The notes under the pieces were generated by a model that saw nothing but the letters and a program-made list of their open reading frames with translations, ran no database searches and was not told where the DNA came from. A stretch of 64,000 nucleotides of DNA from Apricaphanius iberus (lineage: Eukaryota > Chordata > Actinopteri > Cyprinodontiformes > Aphaniidae). Made by a program: the position numbers and the translations under genes. Below are positions 55,740 to 64,000 of this stretch, in pieces. Position 1 is the stretch's first letter; each line of letters opens with the position of its first letter. The stretch lies in assembly GCA_028564705.1 (NCBI GenBank), contig JAPXFQ010002687.1, positions 62,001 through 126,000 of the forward strand, written 5' to 3'.

Positions 55740-56699
55740 TCTGTCCAGACAGACCTTTTTGGATGATTGGCTAAACGGCAATCATCTCCAACTTTCACTG
55801 AAACAGTACCTTTTTGCAGCCTTTACAGCACAGCATTCATCTCATACTGGCTCCGTTGCAGTGGGTGAATATGGCTTCTGGCGGGTTCAGATCCGGCAGG
55901 ATTGCAGGGGTCTGGCTGCCTCTCTCTCACTCTCACGGCAGCATCTGTTAGTTAGACAGCTTTGGCAAAGCTCTTGGCAGAAAAGTTGGGTTCATTTCAT
56001 CCCTGGTTTGCAACTGACCTGATTGATCAGCAGTTTTTGTCTTGGAGTGAGTTTTCCCAGAAACTTGCTTCCTCTCCCCTCACCAGTGAAGGAAGGGTGA
56101 AGTAGGGAAGTTCTCCCCTTGACCAAGCCTTTGGCATGAGCTAAGCTGGAAAAGAGCCAACTCCCCCCTATCGGACCCAAACTGCAGTCTGAATGGAAGA
56201 GAAAGGGTGAAAATCTTTCTTGGAGGCAGAATTAATCCTGTTGACATTAGGTTATCTTCTTCTTCTGTGGGAGCTAGAATGCAGATTAGTGAAAATCAAC
56301 GGTTGTGTGTGGCACAAAACCTTTAAAGTACAGTTCCATATGTTAAAAATAATTTAATGTAACAATAAAAAAAAGAAATTAATAAAAACAAACAAAAAAT
56401 TTGTAGTTTAGGGAGTTTTCTTTTAAACACCTTGCTAATACATTTCCCATAGTCCCTTGCAAAATGTTGACCAACCTCTGATCTTACAGAGCCCAGATGA
56501 TACTACCCTGCTTAACTTCTGGTGCTACTACGGGTTAGCAAAAATGTCGTAATGCAGAAACATAATTAACAACTTCTAAAACCGCAACCCAGAGGTGCAG
56601 AGGAGGCTGCCGTCAAGTAACAGATGCTTAGTAGGCCAGCCACGACGGAATTATGGTGTGGAGCTTTCTGCAGGGAGAGACCATAAAGATAAGCCTTCC
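55740..56699. other. No gene seen
   Basis: A 96-codon plus-strand ORF (55732-56022) has no motif. The rest is unassigned. Confidence 0.4.
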
Positions 56700-57140
56700 A
56701 GAGGGTCCTCTACACCTTCTACGGGGTTCTCTGCTCCAACACGTCATTGATCTCCTGCGCCACTTTATCATGGGTCTTTAACATCGCCATTTCACCAGGA
56801 TTCCTTAGCTCCTCTCTGAGGGTCCTCTACGCTCCGTCATTGGACTTCAACACTTGTCTTAGGGTCCTCAGCGTCGCCTCTCCTAGGGTCCTCAGTGCTG
56901 TCTCACTGTGGTTCCTCAACGCCTCTCTGAGGGTCCTCTACACTCCATTATGAATCTCAATGCCTCTTTGAGGGTCCTCCATGTCTTGTTTTCGAACCTC
57001 ATCGTTTTACCAAAGTTCCTGTTTGCCTCATTGTTGGACCTCAGTGCCTCTCCGGGAGTCCTCTACGCTACGTGGTGTTGATTTTTGCGCCCCTTTGAAG
57101 GTCCTTTATGCCTCGTCATGGGTCACTCTTTTGTCTTCAG
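56700..57140. repeat. Degenerate minisatellite, GAGGGTCCTC core
   Basis: The core GAGGGTCCTC (variants TAGGGTCCTCAGC, GAAGGTCCTTTATG) recurs every 30-50 bases with CTCAACGCCTCTC-type spacers, about ten copies. The unit length is irregular. ORFs across it simply reflect the repeat. Confidence 0.75.
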
Positions 57141-57479
57141 CCCCCAAAGCTCAAGATTAAGGCCTCCTGGCCTTTGCCCCAGCATAGACCTCAACTCTGC
57201 TGACCACCACCTCACTCTAAAATTTAACACTGCCGGCCATCGCTTGCCACAAGGTCCACCTCTACCATCTTCCAAGCCAGAAGGTCCATCTCTGCAGCTT
57301 CCCAAGCGACGGGGTCCATTTCTGCTTCTTCCCGAGTCACCAAGTCCAGCTTCAGTCCAGCCGGCCTCAAATCCAGCTTCAGTTCAGCCGGCCACAACTC
57401 CAGCCAGCCACCAAGCTATAAGATTCACCTCAGCCAGCGTACGCCTCACCTAAAACCTCAGCTCAGCCTTTTCCAAGCC
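57141..57479. other. Pro/Ser-rich coding-like stretch, unrecognised
   Basis: The plus-strand frame 57085-57453 is rich in Pro, Ser and Ala (PASVQPASNPASVQPATTPA). It sits between two minisatellites and may be part of the same low-complexity array. Confidence 0.3.
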
Positions 57480-57730
57480 ACAAGGCTCGGCTCTGCCGTC
57501 TCTAAAAACCACAAGCTCTGTCCAGCTGTCTCCCAAGCCGCAAGCTCCAGTCCTGTCACCTTCCAAGATGCAAAGGTCAAGTGCTCTTGCCTTCCAAGTC
57601 ACAAGACCCAGTCCCTTCACCTTCCCAGTCGCAAGGTTCAATCCTGTTGTTTTCCAAGCCACAAACTCTAATCCTGTTGTCTTCCAAGCCACAAGTTCCA
57701 GTCCTGTCGTTTTCAAGCCACAAAAGCTCC
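57480..57730. repeat. Minisatellite, about 36-bp unit
   Basis: CTTCCAAGCCACAAG followed by CTCCAGTCCTGTCG-like sequence repeats about seven times. Translated on the plus strand it gives SKPQ-V-PVLS repeats of 12 residues; since the unit is a multiple of three, the frame is kept. Confidence 0.7.
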
Positions 57731-57947
57731 AGTTCTCTCACCCATAACAAAGTACAGCTGCTGCATCACAATTCACAAGATTCATCACTGCTGGCTCCCA
57801 ACTCACCAACACCTGGAACATCAACAACCAAGGCACAATGTTCTTCAAAGTGAGCCATCCCACCAACATCCAAGACTAAAGATTCAACCACACTGGTCAT
57901 CTCATCACAAGGTTCTGCATCCCTGCCGGCCACTCAGTCACAAAATT

Positions 57948-58544
57948 ATGCATCGTCTGCCGTCTAGACACAAGGTACTGCTTTGCAGCCGGCCTCAGAA
58001 ACACAAGGTTCTGCTTAACAGCTGGACTCCGGTACAAAGCTCTCCTTTCCCACCGGCTACCCAAACACAAGTATCTGCTCTGCCAACAGCTAACCAAACA
58101 CAAGGCTCTGCTTTGTCACCGGCTATCCAAACGCAAGGCTTTGCTCCGCCGGCGGCTACCCAAACACAAGTATCTGCTCTGCCAACAGCTAACCAAACAC
58201 AAGGCTCTGCTTTGTCACCGGCTACCCAAACACAAGGCCCTGCTTTGCCGCCGGCCTCCAAGACTCAAATACCTCAGGCGCCAACCTTCAAGACACAAGC
58301 ACCTCAGGCGCCAGCCTCAAAGAGACAAGCACCTCAGCCTCCACATCTCCAGTTCCCTCGTCGTCTGCCTCCACATTTCCTGTTTCCTTGTTGCCGGCCT
58401 CCACAGCATCTGTTCCCACTGTCACAGTTTTACTTTCTCCTGTGTCACTGTCTGTGTCACTCCCTGTCTTCTTGTCTTGTCTATTTGAAGTCAGCAGTTC
58501 CTTTTCTCTATCCCCAGCTGTTTTCTCCTAATTACTCTTCCTAG
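57948..58544 (+). other. ORF over a 33-bp minisatellite (QTQ repeats)
   Basis: A 198-codon plus-strand ORF with about nine 11-residue repeats of the type QTQGSALSPA (residues about 42-140, DNA about 58060-58345). The DNA unit is about 33 bp, in frame. The ORF has no signal peptide or domain, and its C-terminus is Leu/Cys/Ser-rich. The overlapping minus-strand ORF is the shadow. It may be a decayed low-complexity gene or purely a minisatellite; I lean to the latter. Confidence 0.35.
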
Positions 58545-58744
58545 TGTGTATGTTCCCCTTTTCCTTTATGTCTCTGCTGGTTCGTTGTTGCTAAATGTCG
58601 TCTTCAGTTTTTAATTGTCCTCATTGTCTTTGCCGCCTAAGGTTGACACAACGCTCTGCATTTGGGTCCTCATTTAACCCCAACCTTACACAGATGCATA
58701 GGTCCATGCACCACCAGTGCACACTGACCTGTAAAAAGGATGGT
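58545..58744. other. No gene seen
   Basis: Unassigned flank. Confidence 0.4.
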
Positions 58745-61700
58745 TTCATAACCATGTTGCTACAGTTACTTTGAAAAAGTATTCTAACTACTGACTAGTG
58801 ATTACTCCTTCCAAAGGTAACTTAATTACTTTACTAATTACCATACTTTAAAAGTAACTAAGCTAGAGTACAAATTACTTTATTAGTTACTTACAGCAGC
58901 TATTGGGTTTGCCTAGTATATATTAAATCGTCTGAGTCTCCCAGCATCCCTTGTACTGGGTCAGCAGCCATTTCGTGACCCCAGCGGCCTCCCAATTTTT
59001 TTGTCTTTTAGCAGATCCTCTTTGTATGCGTTTTCTGCTGAAACTGGTTGCCGATTGTGTTAATTTTTAGTTGCTCATTTTTATTTTATTTCTAAGGATT
59101 CTTACTAGGACTAGTTGAGCAGAAGTAATGTGTTTTGTTTTGTGTTTGGCCATTATTGTTAATTTCATGAGCTTGGGCCCTGTGGTGCGGTCATTTGAGA
59201 AAGACATTGCGTTACTAAGATAATTCCTTTGTCTAGAGCTAAAGAAATCTATCTAGTTAAGGCCACATTGCTTTCCTTGACTTTGAGTGGATCGTGCACA
59301 TTGATTAGTATCACACCTTGGTGACAAGGCGTCTTCTTGTCTCTCTTTCCCCATTCCACACACATACCACTACCTACGTATGTAAAGTCGGACCTTCCTT
59401 TGATGTCAGCTTGTTTTGTTTCTGTGTCTTCCGCATTCATTCATCCTCTTCCTGATAGAATAGATCCATTATTTAAAATAAATAGCATAGCTTATTTAGA
59501 CTAGATTGAATTTGTTTTGTGATAGTTAAGCAATCTGTTAATAAATACCTTAATCTTGAGATGAAATCTCAAATCTCTGTGGTTCTTTCAGTGCTGTGTG
59601 CATTAACACATCTGCAAAAGTATTCATCCTTCAGATAAAAACTGATAGTCTGGTATGTTTAATATTGTTCTTATCTTAGATTAGGAAGCTGGTGCACCGT
59701 TTTGTTCATTTTATCACTAAATATTGAAGTTTTATTGAAAATTATCCCGGTGTTAGTTTATTGGTATAATTTTTTCAAATTATTAACCAAACAACAGTTC
59801 CTTAAAAAACCATAACAAATTCCCCACTGCCTCGACATAAAAACAATAATTGGTTTTGCCCATACTAACTTTATTAGTAGTGCATTTTTACACTAAGACC
59901 GAGAATATTCTTGCTTTTTAACCTCACATTGACACCAGCAATAGAATGTGGCTTGGGCACATACTTGCTTGCGCACTACACATAATAGTGGAGAGTTCCA
60001 GTACGGGACTGTCATGACTTTAGCTTTCGGACTCTAGTGCAGACACACAAACGACTCAGTGAAACTGGAGGCAAAGTTTCCAAAAGTAATTTATTTTTCC
60101 TCTTTTCTCGAAGGATCCAGGAACACAGGAACTCAGAAAACTCAGAACCACGGGGAACTTGGAGGACAACCACTGGAGACAAGAGATGGAGGTGAGTGAT
60201 CTTTCAATGGTGCTTGGCAGGAGGAAAAACAGAAGTTTGTGAATTCTTACTTTGCCGTTGGTGCAGATTCCACTGAGGAGGAATTGGGGAGGATGTGATC
60301 CTTGGTACGTGGAAGAGGGACCGACTCTGGGGTGTTTGTCTCCAGGAAGCAGAGCGACGTTGGACAGGCAGTGGGAAACCTTGAGCTCAGCCAGATACCT
60401 TGAGGAGAAAGCCCAGTATGCCGGGAAGGAACAGACGCCCAGGCTGCAGGCCGACCAGCAGGTCCGGGACCGCAGAGTGACTGGAGGAAAAAAGGCAAGG
60501 AGGTAAGGATCTTACGTGCAGTAAGTTGCTGACAGCAGAAAGACAGAGGAAGTGGCTTGTTACCACACGACGCAGTTTAACCATCTGGCGTCTGCTCCAG
60601 GTTGGCACTCTCCTTTTGAGTGCTCCTCCTCAATCAGGCTGAGTGGCACCAGCTGCAGGAGCACGATCACCAATCTGCACCCTTGGATGGAAAACAGGTG
60701 AGGCAAGCACACACACACACACGCATTCTCACAGGGACAGAGTACAGAACTCAGACTGGATAGTACACCGGATTAGTGGGGTAGAAACAAAACAAACATG
60801 GCTACCATAGAGGAGATAATCAGCTCTTATATTAATAGATTACGAAAGATAGCAGCAGTCTCGCAGAAGGTATGTAAGACCATATTCTTGTAGTTGGCCA
60901 TGTCCAACAAAAAACAACAACAAGAACCAAGTTTAGCTCACCTTGGCAGATACAACCATGTTGTTGCAGTCCTGCGGTCAAAATATGAGCAGATCTTCTA
61001 CTCAGCCATGTGGAAAATGTCCGTATGCCTCAAGTAATTTAAAATGTTTAAGATGTATACGTGTATGCGGTACTACCAAACACAACACAGTTTGTTATGT
61101 CCAGTGTAGTCGGTGGAAGCAGTAACGAAATGTTTGAGTACCTTTTGTTTCCTTTGAGGTTGTACGGATATTTGGATCGATTGTAGACAATTAGCAAAAA
61201 TATCTATCCCTAGTCTCCTTCAGAAGTTTATTCCTGTAAGGGATGCCTTCGTCCTTCTTTTTTCCATGCTTGCTACTCAAGTGTGCTTCTTCCGTTTTGG
61301 CTTCTTCAGTAGATCTACTACAGCTTTCCCTAGCAAAATGAGATGACGCTCAAGATGACACCAGGCACAAAGACCAATTGTTGCTTGTTGTCCAACTGCT
61401 TTTGCCGGCATTGATCCTGTGCACCAAATATGTATTTTTGCTAATGAAAATTACAAAAATAATGTCGCATAGTTTTGGAATTACAGCCATTCTACTCTTA
61501 AACTTCTATTCTCCCCTTGCTATGTGTGATGGCTGTTTTCAAATGTGTAAATTTGATCAGAAATGACAAAAGAGGAATCCAAATTCTTTCAGCTTTATTA
61601 CAACAAAATGGAATGTTTTGCACAGAAGTCTGATTCCTGTCTTCTTTTTATAGCACATTGTTAAAGCCTAAAAGTGTGGTATAATTAACATTTTACAGAG

Positions 61701-62216
61701 TTTACAGGCTTTTCTTATTGGTCAAGCTGCTTCTTCACTACTACTGTTTCCAGATAAGGTGTGATCTTGGGGTGCTAACTTTGTTCCCATTGTGGGGGAA
61801 AATCTTCAAATTGGTCCCAGTCTTTGTCAAGTGACACCATGAAGGGTCCGCTGCAACATCAGGGGACAGACGCAGCACCTTAAATGTCCCTGGGTTTGGG
61901 TCATGCAGTTAATCTTTTAGGCACAACAAACCTGCATGGAGCCCACCCTTTATCTAAGTCCCTGTATGTTCCTGTTATACTAATAAGCTCAAAAAAGCCA
62001 TTAAATGTTTCCTAGTAGAGTTCAAGCAATCAACTGAAAAAAACAAAGAATGTAGCAAATCAGGGCTATTCATTTTTTTCAACAGTGGCTTGGACCATTA
62101 ACTTTAATTTGATTAATGGTATGGTAAAAAAGTAACGCATTAGATTCATCGTTGCTAAAAAATTGGGCATATTATAGTAATGTGTTACTATGTTACGCGT
62201 TACTAGCATCACTGTT
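58745..62216. mobile_element. Large element with GTTAC-rich inverted ends, interrupted by a solo LTR
   Basis: The left end has TGTTGCTACAGTTACTTTG then many TAACTNNATTACT motifs to about 58890. The right end has GTTACTATGTTACGCGTTAC then TAGCATCACTGTT (to 62216), the inverted counterpart with weak identity. Fish elements with such TTAC/GTAAC subterminal repeats are common. TTCAT occurs beside both ends but is too short to trust. The interior has no long ORF. A frame at about 60930-61040 reads LAHLGRYNHVVAVLRSKYEQ, of unknown family. The solo LTR 60010-60733 inserted later. Confidence 0.45.
60010..60733 (-). repeat. Solo LTR, 724 bp
   Basis: TGTCATGAC at 60010, ends TTCTCACA at 60733, with a perfect GGGAC duplication at 60005-60009 and 60734-60738. 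It shares the TGTCAT start and GAGG/GTGAG-rich composition with the LTR at 54411-54770, suggesting related gypsy-like families, although the lengths differ. It contains an (AC)n run at 60703-60722. Orientation is inferred by analogy. Confidence 0.72.
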
Positions 62217-63575
62217 CATATCTAATTCTCCACTGCCAGAATAAATGGCCTTGTGGTCTATGCTGGAAAAAAACCCAGATGATTTCCTCAAAAGATGCAG
62301 GGATCAAACAAGCCCTGTGGTCACCGGTAATTGCTAGGAGTGTGTTTTAATTTCTTGGTACAGAACAGTCAGTCATGTACAGATACATGGACCATGTTTC
62401 CATATACCATAACTGCATTGCATTCAGCCAGCAACACATCCATCTCTGCAAACAAACAGTGCAGCTCAGCCTTCTGCTTGTAGATGTTTATGACCAGCGA
62501 CTCTTTCAGTTGAGAGCAGGAGCTGGAAAGCTCCTTCGATTGTGAAAGACCCCCTTTGACAATACGTTGGCTTAACCCTGTTTCAGAACATCCTGCCGTA
62601 GTAACTGGTTATCGCCTTCTGGTGGTTTCTGTTAACTCGTCCCATCGAGAGTCAGTGTGTTCACTAATTTTGGATTGTGTAAAATTTTTATAAAATTGAA
62701 AATAATTGTGTTTTTGGAGGCTGTACAATAACCAGCCTGTCAGGACATTAAGTCTGTTCCTGGGTTTGTTTTGTGTTTCTGACAAGGCTGGACTGATCCG
62801 CTTTGGCTATGAAAAACACAGTCATTCATGGGATTCACTTCATACCTGAGGATTACCATCCTAACTATGTGTTAGAGCATACTATGGGACACGGAAGGAA
62901 AGATCAGGTGCATACAGCTTCATCGGACCACTGCCAGCTGCTGGTTCTGGAACTTTAGCAGGTGGGAGACGCGATCACTTGAAGAATGATATTAAAGATT
63001 AGAAGCAGTTTTACGTGAGTAAGAAAGAGAAAAGCTAGCTTACATCACTCAGGTTATTAACATTAGCTTTGCTCAGCGATGTTTTTGCCATTAATTCTCC
63101 CCCTGGTCTCTCTCTGCCGGCTCATAGCTGTGGTCCATCCTTTGTGTGGTTGTAAACTGCAAACTTTTGTGTCATGGTCGGCATTATAATCCGTAGTTTT
63201 CTATTGATCGAAATGAAAGGTCGTCTCATCTGTGTCATGTTTCGTTGTATTAAGTTGACTCAGCAGGCGGCTGGATAAATGAAGATCCCTTTCATTTCTG
63301 GCAAAAACTAAGAACAACAGGCAGAGGCACAGCTCGGACATCAGACGAGGAACTCAAAGTCCAAAACACAAAAAGCTCAGGGGCCTAAATTAGGAGCAGG
63401 CCAGTCATTATTCCATGTGGGGGCGCTGTGGCCTTGAGACGACGGAGCCAACAAAGAAGAGAAGCCGAATGGATTCCCCTGAAGAAATTCCCAAAGAAGA
63501 GCCCGTGGAGGACCAACAGCGGGAGCAGGCAGAGATCTGAAGGAAAAGCCAGCAGCTCCAATAGCCTTGGCTTGT
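62217..63575. other. No recognised gene; coding-like minus frame at 62369-62572
   Basis: The minus strand from about 62572 to a TGA at 62369 is open and hydrophilic (QRIVKGGLSQSKELSSSCSQ, LKESLVINIYKQKAELHCLF and so on), without a start codon in view. It could be an exon or a relic of a transposon gene. I do not recognise it. The remaining sequence has no motif. Confidence 0.25.
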
Positions 63576-63850
63576 TGTTGTAAAATTGAGACAGGTCAGT
63601 ATTCTGCATTTTCTGTGATGTGATGCTGTCCTCCTGTTTGATCAATCCATATTGTAATAAATCCATCCATCCATCCATTTTCTGAACCGCTTAGTCCTCC
63701 AGGGGTCGCGAGGGGGCTGGTGCCTATCTCCAGCTGTCAACGGGTGAGAGGCGGGGTACACCCTGGACAGGTCGCCAGTCCATCACAGGTTGTAATAAAC
63801 CCTCCAAACTTTAATGGAATTTTCTCTCATCCTTTGATAGTGTTTCCAGC
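63576..63850 (+). repeat. LTR fragment related to 6507-6986, interrupted
   Basis: Reverse-complement matches to the LTR at 6507: CAGGTCAGTATTCTGCATTT, CTGTCCTCCTGTTTGATCA, then, after a 128-bp insertion, CCTCCAAACTTTAATGGAAT and TTTTCTCTCATCC. Its transcription sense would be the plus strand. Both ends are lost or too diverged to place. Confidence 0.6.
63662..63789 (-). mobile_element. SINE-like 128-bp insertion with 10-bp target duplication
   Basis: TTGTAATAAA occurs at 63652-63661 and 63790-63799 exactly flanking the insert. The insert starts (TCCA)n and contains GAACCGCTTAGTCCTCCAGG, GTCGCGAGGGGGCTGGTG and ACACCCTGGACAGGTCGCC, a very common fish repeat. On the minus strand the TGGA repeats form a 3' tail, as in RTE-mobilised elements. 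It splits an older LTR fragment, which confirms the boundaries. Confidence 0.8.
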
Positions 63851-64000
63851 ACTAACAGCAAAAACAATTTATTGCCATTACTCAATGTTTACATACATAA
63901 GCTATCACAAATCTGCATTTGTCTTTTATTTTTACATTTGACAATTATTTATGCTGATACCCAGGATATTTTCCTATTCATACCTATGATAACTGTGGGA
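63851..64000. other. No gene seen
   Basis: AT-rich end of the window. Confidence 0.4.

Noticed and set aside
57995..58261. 88-codon minus ORF with AVGRADTCVWVA-type repeats
   Set aside because: Shadow of the 33-bp minisatellite. No independent evidence of coding.
1..64000. CRISPR arrays, operons, ribosome binding sites, bacterial features
   Set aside because: None seen. The composition and element families are those of a fish nuclear genome.

Overview
The window looks like intergenic DNA of a teleost fish. It carries Rex3/RTE, L2-type, L1-type, Tc1, hAT, piggyBac-like and LTR elements of the kinds typical of ray-finned fish, short spliced introns, many microsatellites and an AT-rich base composition. 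I found no host protein-coding gene that I can name, no intact tRNA or rRNA gene, and nothing prokaryotic (no operons, no CRISPR). Almost everything that can be identified is a transposable element, usually broken and often nested.

Layout. 1-6500: mostly unassigned AT-rich DNA with a LINE 3' end (about 3430-3697) and LTR-like pieces (4570-4890, 5600-6056). 6507-9826: an LTR retroelement (retroviral type) on the minus strand with two LTRs, a tRNA-Lys-like primer binding site, a polypurine tract and a 5-bp target duplication. Its genes are gone and a 1.2-kb piggyBac-like element sits inside it. 9830-15377: no gene seen. 15386-17978: an almost intact hAT transposon with an 8-bp target duplication. 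About 18900-21060: a long non-autonomous repeat. About 21345-26276: a dispersed repeat split by a 5'-truncated L1-type LINE on the minus strand. 26925-27530: a foldback element. 30417-33806: an element with about 1.4-kb inverted repeats around a core encoding a PHD finger and a possible Ulp1-like protease tail. 35220-40140: a near full-length L2-type LINE holding a second L2 3' fragment that starts with two perfect hairpins. 41602-42096: an intact 164-codon ORF for a single-pass membrane protein that I do not recognise. 42650-44475: Rex3/RTE. 44955-48859: nested L2 and L1 fragments. 50071-52108: a hAT-like MITE split by a Tc1 element whose transposase has a single nonsense codon. 53341-53845: a TTAA-flanked MITE. 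54411-54770 and 60010-60733: solo LTRs with perfect target duplications. 56700-58350: minisatellites. 63662-63789: a SINE-like insertion with a perfect 10-bp target duplication inside an older LTR.

How the parts work together. There is no pathway here; the relationships are those of insertion history. Target duplications and interruption give relative ages. The piggyBac-like element is younger than the retroelement it interrupts, the Tc1 is younger than the hAT-like MITE, the SINE-like piece is younger than the LTR around it, and the L1 is younger than the dispersed repeat around it. The best candidates for something little described are the long-inverted-repeat element with its Ulp1-like/PHD core and the intact 164-codon membrane protein ORF. 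All family assignments were made by eye from motifs; no database search was run.
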